Shown here: positions 54,005 through 62,286 of the stretch, in pieces
How positions within the stretch are numbered: position 1 is the stretch's first letter
Layout: each line of letters opens with the position of its first letter
From: Bordetella holmesii ATCC 51541
Lineage (GTDB): Bacteria; Pseudomonadota; Gammaproteobacteria; Burkholderiales; Burkholderiaceae_B
Length of the DNA: 64,000 nt
Assembly (NCBI GenBank): GCA_000612485.1
Contig: CP007494.1
Coordinates: 1,922,001-1,986,000 of the forward strand
Direction: 5' to 3'
The notes under the pieces: generated by a model
The model's input: only the letters and a program-made list of their open reading frames with translations
What the model was told of the DNA's origin: nothing
Database searches by the model: none
Program-made: the position numbers and the translations under genes

Positions 54005-54271
54005 ATGGCAATGAAGAAACGATTTACGGAAGAGCAAATCATCGGCGTGCTCAAGGAAGCCGATGCAGGTGCCAAGCCCGCAGAGTTGTGCCGCAAGCAC
54101 GGAATCTCCGAGGCAACGTACTACAACTGGAAGGCGAAGTTCGGTGGCATGACGGTGTCGGACGCTCAGAGGCTCAAGGAGCTGGAGCAGGAGAACAACA
54201 AGCTCAAGAAGCTGTTGGCCGAGTCGATGCTGGACAAGGCGGCGCTTCAGGATCTGCTAAGCCGAAAGTAG
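54005..54271 (+). CDS. IS3-family OrfA
   Basis: An intact 88-residue OrfA: helix-turn-helix (MKKRFTEEQIIGVLKEADAG; ELCRKHGISEATYYNWKAKF) followed by a leucine-zipper coiled coil (LKELEQENNKLKKLLAESML). It normally joins OrfB by a -1 frameshift near its end to give the OrfAB transposase. It starts 54 bases inside the left end. Confidence 0.92.
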   Translation: MAMKKRFTEEQIIGVLKEADAGAKPAELCRKHGISEATYYNWKAKFGGMTVSDAQRLKELEQENNKLKKLLAESMLDKAALQDLLSRK

Positions 54272-54864
54272 TCAGCCCGCAGGCCAAACGCGAGGCGGTC
54301 AGGACATTAATGACCGAGCGCGTGGTTCGCCCAGCGGCAATCGCGCCGAATCAGAGTTGGTCAATGGACTTTGTGGCCGACGGCCTAGCCTATGGCCGCC
54401 GATTCCGCTGTTTGACTATCGTCGATGACTACACTCGCGAATGCCTGGCCATCGAGGTCGATACGTCGTTGCCGGGACTGCGTGTTGCCATGGTGCTGCA
54501 ACGGCTGGCGGAGATGCGTGGCCTGCCGCGATCTATTACCGTGGACAACGGGCCAGAGTTCGCCGGAAGAGCCTTGGACGCCTGGGCCTACCAAGCAGGC
54601 GTAAAGCTGTCGTTTATTCGGCCGGGTAAGCCGGTGGAGAACGCTTATATCGAAAGTTTCAACGGCAAGTTCCGCGACGAATGCCTTAACGAGCACTGGT
54701 TCTTGTCCCTGCGACAGGTTAAAAGCTTGATCGAAAACTGGCGAGTCGAGTACAACACCGATCGGCCTCACAGCGCGCTCGGATATTTAACGCCGGCGCA
54801 ATTCGTGCAGGCTCGTCAGAAAGAAGGTCTTTTACCCCTGGGCTCTATGTCGGTGCCGTACTAA
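54250..54864 (+). pseudogene. IS3-family OrfB, internally deleted
   Basis: The -1 frame opens as KPKVVSPQAKREAVRTLMTE and then jumps directly to AIAPNQSWSMDFVADGLAYG, which normally lies about 100 residues further on. The missing part is the HTH_21 segment. The catalytic core is retained: Asp in SMDFV, Asp in ITVDNGPEF and Glu in AYIESFNGKFRDECLNEHW. The deletion is in frame, so a short OrfAB-like fusion could still be made. Confidence 0.85.
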
Positions 54865-55016
54865 ATCTGGGGGCAGGTCAGACCCACTCGAGGACGAGGT
54901 CAAATACTGCGCCGCCTGGCGCTGCGTACTATGCTAGTTGGTCTGGAGATTCTCCAGGACACGATGATTTTCCTGTTGTGCCTTCCATGATCCAACGCCT
55001 TGAGTAAGGGGCCACC

Positions 55017-57131
55017 ATGACTCGCAGGACGCCAATCGAGCTTTATCGGAACATAGGCATCAGCGCTCACATCGACGCTGGCAAGACCACGACAACCGAA
55101 CGCATCCTCTTTTACACCGGTATTACCCACAAGCTGGGCGAGGTGCACGAGGGCGCGGCGGTCATGGACTGGATGGAGCAGGAACAGGAACGCGGCATCA
55201 CCATCACCTCGGCCGCTACCACGGCCTTCTGGCGCGGGATGGCAGGCAACTATCCCGAGCATCGTATCAACATCATCGATACGCCCGGGCACGTGGACTT
55301 CACCATCGAGGTCGAGCGTTCCATGCGCGTGCTGGATGGCGCCTGCATGGTGTATGACTCGGTCGGCGGTGTGCAGCCTCAGTCCGAAACCGTCTGGCGG
55401 CAGGCCAACAAGTACCGGGTGCCGCGTATTGCCTTCGTCAATAAGATGGACCGCGTGGGCGCGGATTTTCTGCGAGTGCAGCGGCAGATCGTCGAACGGC
55501 TCAAAGGTGACGCCGTGCCGGTGCAGTTGCCGCTGGGCGCCGAGGATCATTTCCGCGGCGTGATCGATCTGGTCAAAATGAAATGCATCCTTTGGGACGA
55601 TTCCAGCCAGGGGGTGCGTTTCGAGTACGCCGATATCCCGGCTGACATGCTGGCCGAGGCGCTGCGCTGGCGTGACAAACTCATCGAGAAGGCCGCCGAA
55701 GCCAACGAAGTGCTGCTGGAAAAGTACCTCTCCGGCGAGACTCTGACCGAAGCGGAGATCAAGGCCGGCCTGCGTCAACGTACTGTGGCCAACGAAATCG
55801 TGCCCATGCTCTGTGGCAGCGCGTTCAAGAACAAGGGCGTGCAGGCGATGCTGGATGCCGTCATTGATTATCTGCCCTCGCCGCTGGACGTGCCCGCGAT
55901 CAAGGGTCATGACGAGCGCGATCACGAGATAGAGCGCCATCCTTCGGATAAGGATCCGTTCTCCGCGCTGGCTTTCAAAATCATGACCGACCCGTTTGTC
56001 GGGCAGCTAGTGTTCTTTCGCGCCTACTCCGGTGTCGTCAAATCCGGCGACTCGGTGTTCAACCCGCTCAAGAGCAAGAAAGAGCGCCTCGGGCGCATCC
56101 TCCAGATGCACGCCAATGAGCGTAAAGAGATCAGCGAAGTCTATGCCGGCGACATCGCCGCTGCCGTGGGCCTGAAGGATGTGACCACCGGCGACACTCT
56201 GACTGACCCGGGGCATGTGATCGCGCTCGAACGCATGATCTTGCCCGAGCCGGTCATCTCGCAGGCCGTTGAACCCAAAACCAAGGCCGACCAGGAAAAA
56301 ATGAGCCTCGCGCTCAACCGGCTCGCTCAGGAAGATCCTTCGTTCCGAGTGCGCACCGATGAGGAGTCCGGGCAGACCATCATCTCGGGCATGGGCGAGC
56401 TGCACCTCGAGATTCTGGTCGATCGCATGCGCCGCGAGTTCGGCGTCGAGGCCACAGTTGGCAAGCCGCAAGTCGCCTACCGCGAAACCGTGCGCAAAAA
56501 GGTCGAAGGGGTGGAAGGGAAGTTCGTCAAACAGTCCGGCGGGCGGGGCCAGTATGGCCATGCGGTCATTTCGGTCGAGCCGCAACCTGCCGGCAAGGGG
56601 TTTGAATTTGTCGATGCGATCAAAGGTGGGGTCATCCCGCGCGAATTCATCCCGGCGGTCGAGCGCGGCATTGTCGATACCCTGAACACGGGGGTGCTGG
56701 CCGGCTATCCGGTGGTGGATGTCAAGGTCACGCTCACCTTCGGTTCCTACCATGATGTGGATTCCAACGAGAACGCCTTCCGCATGGCTGGCTCGATGGC
56801 GTTCAAGGAAGGCATGCGTCGCGCCGACCCGGTGCTGCTCGAACCCATGATGCAGGTCGAGGTCGAAACGCCGGAAGACTTCACCGGCAATGTAATGGGA
56901 GATCTGTCTTCCCGTCGTGGCATGGTGCAAGGCATGGAAGACATTGCAGGCGGAGGTGGCAAACTCGTGCGTGCGGAAGTCCCCTTGGCCGAAATGTTTG
57001 GCTACTCCACCTCATTGCGCTCGTTGACACAAGGGCGCGCGACGTACTCCATGGAGTTCAAACATTATGCCGAGGCGCCGCGCCAAGTGGCCGAGCAGGT
57101 CATCGCCGCGCGCGCCGGCGGGCGCGGCTAA
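55017..57131 (+). CDS. fusA: Elongation factor G (stand-alone paralogue)
   Basis: A 704-residue, full-length EF-G. G1 is [14 protein letters not shown], switch I contains [11 protein letters not shown]3 is DTPGHVDF and G4 is NKMD; domain IV has [10 protein letters not shown] and domain [21 protein letters not shown]. It drives GTP-dependent translocation of the ribosome. It is not beside tufA or rps genes, so it is probably the second EF-G copy found in Bordetella rather than the str-operon one. ATG 55017 has GTAAGGGG upstream. It is flanked by the IS407-like remnant. Confidence 0.93.
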   Translation: MTRRTPIELYRNIGISAHIDAGKTTTTERILFYTGITHKLGEVHEGAAVMDWMEQEQERGITITSAATTAFWRGMAGNYPEHRINIIDTPGHVDFTIEVERSMRVLDGACMVYDSVGGVQPQSETVWRQANKYRVPRIAFVNKMDRVGADFLRVQRQIVERLKGDAVPVQLPLGAEDHFRGVIDLVKMKCILWDDSSQGVRFEYADIPADMLAEALRWRDKLIEKAAEANEVLLEKYLSGETLTEAEIKAGLRQRTVANEIVPMLCGSAFKNKGVQAMLDAVIDYLPSPLDVPAIKGHDERDHEIERHPSDKDPFSALAFKIMTDPFVGQLVFFRAYSGVVKSGDSVFNPLKSKKERLGRILQMHANERKEISEVYAGDIAAAVGLKDVTTGDTLTDPGHVIALERMILPEPVISQAVEPKTKADQEKMSLALNRLAQEDPSFRVRTDEESGQTIISGMGELHLEILVDRMRREFGVEATVGKPQVAYRETVRKKVEGVEGKFVKQSGGRGQYGHAVISVEPQPAGKGFEFVDAIKGGVIPREFIPAVERGIVDTLNTGVLAGYPVVDVKVTLTFGSYHDVDSNENAFRMAGSMAFKEGMRRADPVLLEPMMQVEVETPEDFTGNVMGDLSSRRGMVQGMEDIAGGGGKLVRAEVPLAEMFGYSTSLRSLTQGRATYSMEFKHYAEAPRQVAEQVIAARAGGRG

Positions 57132-57163
57132 GACGCTGGGCAGTACCTGCCGCGCGCCGTGGC

Positions 57164-57961
57164 TCAGGCCAGGAAGTCCACAATGGCCTGATTAAAGGCG
57201 CGCGGGTTGCCGAGATTCATGCCATGCGAGGAGCCCGCGATCGCGATGCGCTGCGCCTGTGGCAGAAGCGTTTGCAGACGATCCAGCATGGCCGGATAGG
57301 GCGGGGGGCTCAGTGCCCCGCCGATAAGCAGCACGGGCATGGACAGGGCGGCGACATCGCCCACTGGCACCGTGGGTTCGCGGGCCTGGCCAAGCACGGT
57401 TTTGGCATTGTCCCGCACCATATCCTTGAACCACGGCACCATGCGGCGCCACGTATCCGGGCCCGTCACCGTGTCGATAAAAAGCGCCAGGCCGGCGTCG
57501 GGGTCACCGGCCTGGATCAGCGTCAGGGCACGCTGACGGAAGTCGCCGCGCTCATCTTCGCCGGGTCGTGTCATGCCGGGGTCGGCCAGCACCAGGCTGC
57601 GCACGCGGGCGGGGGCGTGCAACGCCGCCTCCACCGCAATGCGGCCCCCACGCGAATGGCCAACGAGGTGGGCAGACCCACCTGCCAGGGCATCGATGAA
57701 GGCCAGGACATCCGCGGTGTGCTGGGTGATGGAAAACCCCTCGCCGCTGCCGTCCCAGTCCTCGGGCCAGTAGTGGCGCAAGGATAGCGAGAAGACATGA
57801 AAGTGGCGTGCCAGGGAGGTGAGTTGCGGCTTCCAGTAACGGCAGTCGCATAGCGAGCCATGCACCAGCACCAGCGGATCGCCTTGGCCGGCTTCGGCGT
57901 ACGTCAGGGGATAGCCGTCCAGGTCGACGGTCTTCAGATCGAGTTCAGGTTCGGAACGCAT
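57164..57961 (-). CDS. Alpha/beta-fold hydrolase
   Basis: A 265-residue hydrolase with VLVHGSLCDCRYWKPQLTSL, nucleophile elbow LVGHSRGGRIAVEAAL, acid region VLLIGGALSPPPYPAMLDRL and catalytic His in SSHGMNL. ATG 57961 (MRSEPELDLKTVDLDGYPL) is chosen as domain start; an upstream ATG at 58027 would add 22 unlike residues. It converges on the EF-G gene. It resembles epoxide-hydrolase/haloperoxidase-type esterases. The substrate is unknown. Confidence 0.83.
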   Translation of the reverse strand: MRSEPELDLKTVDLDGYPLTYAEAGQGDPLVLVHGSLCDCRYWKPQLTSLARHFHVFSLSLRHYWPEDWDGSGEGFSITQHTADVLAFIDALAGGSAHLVGHSRGGRIAVEAALHAPARVRSLVLADPGMTRPGEDERGDFRQRALTLIQAGDPDAGLALFIDTVTGPDTWRRMVPWFKDMVRDNAKTVLGQAREPTVPVGDVAALSMPVLLIGGALSPPPYPAMLDRLQTLLPQAQRIAIAGSSHGMNLGNPRAFNQAIVDFLA

Positions 57962-58075
57962 AACGGGGAAATGGGCGCAGTCGCGCCAGATTGTAGTGTG
58001 CAGGCGCGTTGTTGCCGACTGATACACTGATCACTTCCTCTTCCGGAGTGCCTTCATGCTTGCCACTGCCCTAGC

Positions 58076-59118
58076 TGTGAAGATTCAATAGGTTGTATGC
58101 ATGGTTCATCCGAACCGGATTTGAGAAACTGGAAATCGCCAACCCCCCAGTTCACTCAAGGAGCCCGGCCGGATGAACACCCATAAGCATGCCCGATTGA
58201 CCTTCCTACGTCGCCTCGAAATGGTCCAGCAATTGATCGCCCATCAAGTTTGTGTGCCTGAAGCGGCCCGCGCCTATGGGGTCACCGCGCCGACTGTGCG
58301 CAAATGGCTGGGCCGCTTTCTGGCTCAGGGCCAGGCGGGCTTGGCCGATGCGTCCTCGCGCCCGACGGTCTCGCCCCGAGCGATTGCGCCGGCCAAGGCG
58401 CTGGCTATCGTGGAGCTGCGCCGCAAGCGGCTGACCCAAGCGCGCATCGCCCAGGCGCTGGGCGTGTCAGCCAGCACCGTCAGCCGCGTCCTGGCCCGCG
58501 CCGGTCTGTCGCACCTGGCCGACCTGGAGCCGGCCGAGCCGGTGGTGCGCTACGAGCATCAGGCCCCCGGCGATCTGCTGCACATCGACATCAAGAAGCT
58601 GGGACGTATCCAGCGCCCTGGCCACCGGGTCACGGGCAACCGACGCGATACCGTTGAGGGGGCCGGCTGGGACTTCGTCTTCGTGGCCATCGATGACCAC
58701 GCCCGCGTGGCCTTCACCGACATCCACCCCGACGAGCGCTTCCCCAGCGCCGTCCAGTTCCTCAAGGACGCAGTGGCCTACTACCAGCGCCTGGGCGTGA
58801 CCATCCAGCGCTTGCTCACCGACAATGGCTCGGCCTTTCGCAGCCGCGCCTTCGCCGCGCTGTGCCATGAGCTGGGCATCAAGCACCGCTTTACCCGACC
58901 TTACCGCCCACAGACCAATGGCAAGGCCGAACGCTTCATCCAGTCGGCCTTGCGTGAGTGGGCTTACGCTCACACCTACCAGAACTCCCAACACCGAGCC
59001 GATGCCATGAAATCCTGGCTACACCACTACAACTGGCATCGACCCCACCAAGGCATCGGGCGCGCTGTACCCATCTCCAGACTCAACCTGGACGAATACA
59101 ACCTATTGACAGTTCACA
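58076..59118 (+). mobile_element. IS481
   Basis: 1043 bp between TGTGAAGATTCAATAGGTTG on the left and CAACCTATTGACAGTTCACA on the right, which are imperfect inverted repeats. A 6-bp target duplication CCTAGC (the IS481 NCTAGN preference) lies at 58070-58075 and 59119-59124. The transposase is the IS481 one known from B. pertussis and B. holmesii. It interrupts ybaK. Confidence 0.97.
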
Positions 59119-59123
59119 CCTAG
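58173..59123 (+). CDS. tnpA: IS481 transposase, stop codon supplied by the target duplication
   Basis: An intact 316-residue DDE transposase: helix-turn-helix regions at residues 20-110 (VPEAARAYGVTAPTVRKWLG; RIAQALGVSASTVSRVLARA), catalytic segment LLHIDIKKLG, RLLTDNGSAFRSRAFA, and distal Glu region PYRPQTNGKAERFIQSALRE. The reading frame runs past the element end at 59118. The last sense codon (ACC) takes two bases from the flank and the TAG stop at 59121-59123 is wholly in the CCTAGC target copy. Confidence 0.96.
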   Translation: MNTHKHARLTFLRRLEMVQQLIAHQVCVPEAARAYGVTAPTVRKWLGRFLAQGQAGLADASSRPTVSPRAIAPAKALAIVELRRKRLTQARIAQALGVSASTVSRVLARAGLSHLADLEPAEPVVRYEHQAPGDLLHIDIKKLGRIQRPGHRVTGNRRDTVEGAGWDFVFVAIDDHARVAFTDIHPDERFPSAVQFLKDAVAYYQRLGVTIQRLLTDNGSAFRSRAFAALCHELGIKHRFTRPYRPQTNGKAERFIQSALREWAYAHTYQNSQHRADAMKSWLHHYNWHRPHQGIGRAVPISRLNLDEYNLLTVHT

Positions 59124-59610
59124 CCGAGCTGCCGGATTCGGCCCGCCGCGTTGCCTTGCTGCTGCAATCCATGGGGCACGACAAGCCCGTGGTAATGCTG
59201 CCGGCCAGTGGCAAGACATCCGCCCAGGCTGCAGCCGGTCTGGGGTGCGAGGTGGCGCAGATCGCCAAATCCATCATCTTCCGTCGTCTGTCCGATGATG
59301 CACCCGTACTGGTGGTGGCCAGCGGCATCAACCGCGTCGACGAGGCCAAGGTCGCGGCGCTTGTCGGCCCCTTGGGCAAAGCCGATGCCCGCTTCGTGCG
59401 CGCCACCAGCGGCTACGCCATTGGTGGCGTTTGCCCCATCGGGCACAGCACCCCGCCCGTGATGCTGCTCGACAGCGATCTGTTTCGTTACGACAGCCTG
59501 TGGGCGGCCGCCGGGCATCCCAATGCGGTCTTCAATCTGACACCGGCGCAGTTGGCGGCCATGACCGGCGCGGAGAGAGCCGACGTCGCGCTGCGCACCT
59601 GAAAAGCAAA

Positions 59611-59630
59611 CGGCGGCCAGCCGGCCGCCG
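59611..59630. terminator. Hairpin between ybaK and cpoB
   Basis: CGGCGGCC and GGCCGCCG form an 8-bp stem with AGCC loop between two converging genes. An interrupted T tract follows on the minus strand, so it better fits the end of the cpoB transcript. Confidence 0.55.
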
Positions 59631-59650
59631 CTATGCCACGCGCTGCTATC

Positions 59651-60340
59651 TCAGAGTAACTGCAGGCGGCTCTTGGCGGTGTTGGCCGCCGGCGAGTTCG
59701 GGTAGTCACGGACAATGCGCTGCAGCGTCGTCTTGGCGCCCGCGCGGTTGTTCAATTCGATCTGGCTGCCGGCAATGACCAGCAGCGCATCCGGTGCGCG
59801 TGCATTGTCAGGCGATTTCTGCAGCAGGCTGCTCAACTGCTCGATGGCGCCTTTGTAATCGCGCGAGGCATAACGCGCGCTACCCAGATAGAACTGCGCG
59901 GTCGGTGCCAGTTGGCTGTTGGGATAGAGGGCGGTAAAAGCGGCCAGCGATTCGGCTGCCTCTTTGTACTGACCCTTGCGATACAAATCGGTCGCGCCGT
60001 CGAAAGCGGTTTGTTCCTGCGGATCGCCGACTTCCACGCCTTGGGGATTGCCGGGATGTTGCTGGCCTTGCGTCTGACTGCTGCTGGGCTGCTGGCGCGA
60101 CACCAATTCAAGCTGGTCGCGCAATTGAGCGATTTCTTGTTGCAGCGATTGGAGCTGATCCGCCAGTTGCAGGCGGGCGCGTGAATTCTGTTCGTTCTGT
60201 TGCTGCAATTGCTGCCGCAGCTCCAGGATGGCACGTCGGGCCTCATCGTCGGAAAAAGCGTGGGCAGGCGCAGCCAGGGTGGCTAGGGCCAGGCTGGCAG
60301 CCAGTGTCAGGCTACGCAGGGAGAGAACTCGATCGCGCAT
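59651..60340 (-). CDS. cpoB: Cell division coordinator CpoB (YbgF)
   Basis: A 229-residue periplasmic protein: signal peptide (MRDRVLSLRSLTLAASLALA...AHA), coiled coil of about residues 35-85 (LELRQQLQQQNEQNSRARLQ; LQSLQQEIAQLRDQLELVSR), a linker, then TPR repeats (ATDLYRKGQYKEAAESLAAF; AQFYLGSARYASRDYKGAIE). CpoB links PBP1B-mediated peptidoglycan synthesis with Tol-driven outer-membrane constriction. It is the last gene of the Tol-Pal cluster, separated from pal by a hairpin. Confidence 0.93.
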   Translation of the reverse strand: MRDRVLSLRSLTLAASLALATLAAPAHAFSDDEARRAILELRQQLQQQNEQNSRARLQLADQLQSLQQEIAQLRDQLELVSRQQPSSSQTQGQQHPGNPQGVEVGDPQEQTAFDGATDLYRKGQYKEAAESLAAFTALYPNSQLAPTAQFYLGSARYASRDYKGAIEQLSSLLQKSPDNARAPDALLVIAGSQIELNNRAGAKTTLQRIVRDYPNSPAANTAKSRLQLL

Positions 60341-60363
60341 AGAAATTCCAGATCTCTTAAAGC

Positions 60364-60395
60364 AAAAACGCCGGGACGGTCGGCAGACCGTCCCG
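60364..60395 (-). terminator. Hairpin terminator/attenuator between pal and cpoB
   Basis: CGGGACGGTC and GACCGTCCCG form a perfect 10-bp stem with a 4-base loop. On the minus strand it is followed by a TTTTT run (plus-strand A at 60364-60368). It lies 32 bases past the pal stop and should reduce read-through into cpoB. Confidence 0.82.
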
Positions 60396-60427
60396 ACGCA
60401 TGTGGGGCACTTGATTCCCGCTAAAAC

Positions 60428-60922
60428 TTAGCGCTGATAAACGATATCGGCGCGGCGGTTTTCAGCGTAATCAGCTTCAGTCGTACCGAGAGCCTTGGGC
60501 TTTTCTTTGCCGAAGGAAATCGTTTCGATCTGTGCATCAGCGACGCCCAGCAGGGTCATCATACGACGAACGGCATCAGCACGACGCTGGCCCAGGGCCA
60601 GGTTGTACTCGGCGCCGCCGCGTGCATCGGTGTTGCCTTCGATCTTGATGTGCTGTTGCGGGTGCGAGGCCAGGTAACGGGCATGGGTTTCGACCAGGCC
60701 GCGGTACTGATCCGACACGCCGTAGCTGTCGAAATCAAAGTACACCGAGCGCTGTTGCGCCAGGATGCTTTGAGGGTTGAAGGGATCCAGGATTTGACCG
60801 GTGGTCGAACCCTGGGTGCCACCACCTTGACCGGCTTTATCGTCGAGAGGGACGGAGCTGCAAGCGGCCAGAGTGGCAGCCAGGGCAGCAATGGTTAGGC
60901 TTTTGGCAATGCGCGACTTCAT
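60428..60922 (-). CDS. pal: Peptidoglycan-associated lipoprotein Pal
   Basis: A 164-residue lipoprotein with lipobox LAAC (SLTIAALAATLAACSS). The OmpA-like peptidoglycan-binding domain has VYFDFDSYGVSDQYRGLVET, IEGNTDARGGAEYNLALGQR and the C-terminal ENRRADIVYQR. It anchors the outer membrane to peptidoglycan and interacts with TolB. ATG 60922 begins the signal peptide with AAAGGAAC upstream. Intact. Confidence 0.97.
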   Translation of the reverse strand: MKSRIAKSLTIAALAATLAACSSVPLDDKAGQGGGTQGSTTGQILDPFNPQSILAQQRSVYFDFDSYGVSDQYRGLVETHARYLASHPQQHIKIEGNTDARGGAEYNLALGQRRADAVRRMMTLLGVADAQIETISFGKEKPKALGTTEADYAENRRADIVYQR

Positions 60923-60953
60923 GATAGTTCCTTTGCAAAGAGAGTCACACGTG

Positions 60954-62270
60954 TTATCGGGTAAATGGGCCCCACGTAGGTTCACGTATTTCTCCATTCA
61001 GGACTGACAGGGTCTGCCGCACGCGGCCATCGCTCGATACACCAGCAAGCACGCTACGGCCATTCTGTATGGTGGCGTAGAGCACCTGCATGCCGTTGGG
61101 CGCGAAGCTCGGCGACTGGTCATCACGACCATCCGTCAGCAGAGTTTCGGTGCCAGTGGACAGGTTTAGCGAGGCGATTCGGAACGCGCCGTCGCGTCTT
61201 GCAACGTACAGCAGCGTCGATCCATCAGGAGAAATTCGGGGTGAAATGTTGTAACTACCGTTAAACGTCAGGCGACGGGCTTCTCCGCCATCTAGGCCGA
61301 CTTGGTAGATCTGCGGACCGCCGCTGCGATCACTGGTAAAGATAATGGAACGGCCGTCAGGCGTAAAGTTCGGTTCGGTGTCGATGCCGGGCGAACGCGT
61401 AATACGGCGCGGTTTTGAGCTTCCATCGGCCGAGACGATGTAAATTTGCGACAAGCCGTCCTGGGTGAGGGCCACGGCAAGCTGCGAACCGTCCGGCGAC
61501 CAGGCCGGGGCGCTGTTGTTGCCCTTGAAGTTGGCCACCGGGATTTGCGAGCGGCTGGCCAGCGTCTGGACATACACCACGGGCTTGCCCGAATGGAAGC
61601 TCACATAGGCCAACTTGGAGCCATCCGGCGACCAGGTGGGCGAAATAATGGGTTCGCGCGAGCGCAAGGCAACCTGCGGGTTCTGGCCGTCAGCGTCGGC
61701 CACCTGCAGTTCGTAGGTATTGCCTTGTTTGACCACGTACGCGATGCGAGTGGCGAAGACGCCGCGCACGCCGGTGATTTTCTCGTAGATGCGATCAGCG
61801 ATCTGGTGGGCGATGCGGCGCAGTTCCTGCTCCGTGCCCGAAAACGCCACGCCGTCGAGCTGGCCTTTCTTGACCGTATCGGCCAGGCGATAGCGCACTT
61901 CATAGCGGCCATCGGCGCCACGGGTGATGCTGCCGTAGGCCAGGAAGTCCGCGCCGCGGCCACGCCAGTCATCATAGGCAATGGGCGAGTCCACGGTCAG
62001 GCCGGCGCCTGCGGTGTTGATGAGGCGGAACTGGCCCGTGCGGGTCAGGTCGGCGCGGATGATGTCGGCCAGGGCGCGGCCGCGTACATCGTCGCCGGCG
62101 AAATCAGCGATGCCTATGGGGTATTGCGTGGCGCCCGTGCCGGAAATGTCCACGCGCAGTTGCGCGTGGGCCGGTTGGCAGACGATGAAGGCCGCCATGA
62201 GCAGCAGCAGCGCAAGGCCATACGATCGCAAAACCCCCGGCAGGGAGGCTCGGCTGGAAGCGGGTGTCAT
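60954..62270 (-). CDS. tolB: Tol-Pal system protein TolB
   Basis: A 438-residue periplasmic protein. The signal peptide (GLALLLLMAAFIVCQPAHAQ) is followed by a TolB N-terminal domain (ISGTGATQYPIGIADFAGDD) and a beta-propeller with repeated WSPDGS, FTPDGR and ISPDGS blades. It binds Pal and TolA. ATG 62270 is selected because CAGGAG lies 10 bases upstream, overlapping the end of tolA. Intact, with no frame break. Confidence 0.96.
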   Translation of the reverse strand: MTPASSRASLPGVLRSYGLALLLLMAAFIVCQPAHAQLRVDISGTGATQYPIGIADFAGDDVRGRALADIIRADLTRTGQFRLINTAGAGLTVDSPIAYDDWRGRGADFLAYGSITRGADGRYEVRYRLADTVKKGQLDGVAFSGTEQELRRIAHQIADRIYEKITGVRGVFATRIAYVVKQGNTYELQVADADGQNPQVALRSREPIISPTWSPDGSKLAYVSFHSGKPVVYVQTLASRSQIPVANFKGNNSAPAWSPDGSQLAVALTQDGLSQIYIVSADGSSKPRRITRSPGIDTEPNFTPDGRSIIFTSDRSGGPQIYQVGLDGGEARRLTFNGSYNISPRISPDGSTLLYVARRDGAFRIASLNLSTGTETLLTDGRDDQSPSFAPNGMQVLYATIQNGRSVLAGVSSDGRVRQTLSVLNGEIREPTWGPFTR

Positions 62271-62286
62271 GGTCAGCAATCTCCTG

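Larger units (their letters stand above)
53951..54880 (+). mobile_element. IS3-family (IS407-group) element with internal deletion
   Basis: A 930-bp element bounded by inverted repeats TGACCTGCTCCCC and GGGGGCAGGTCA and flanked by the 4-bp target duplication GACC at 53947-53950 and 54881-54884. orfA is intact; orfB lacks about 300 bp of its 5' part. Full-length IS407-group elements are about 1.2 kb, so this is a deletion derivative that retains both ends. It is probably non-autonomous. Confidence 0.88.
58056..59602 (+). pseudogene. ybaK: YbaK/EbsC-family aminoacyl-tRNA deacylase, split by IS481
   Basis: Removing IS481 and one target copy restores an intact gene: ATG 58056 with GGAG upstream reads MLATALAELPDSARRVALLL and continues to 59602 (about 166 residues). 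Conserved segments are TSAQAAAGLGCEVAQIAKSI, ARFVRATSGYAIGGVCPIGH and MLLDSDLFRYDSLWAAAGHP, typical of the prolyl-tRNA-editing-like YbaK group. The IS lies after only six codons, so the product is lost unless translation restarts within the second part. Confidence 0.93.

Noticed and set aside
57164..58027. An upstream start at 58027 for the alpha/beta hydrolase
   Set aside because: The extra 22 residues do not fit the fold's N-terminus and would place the start near the ybaK promoter; ATG 57961 begins the recognisable domain.
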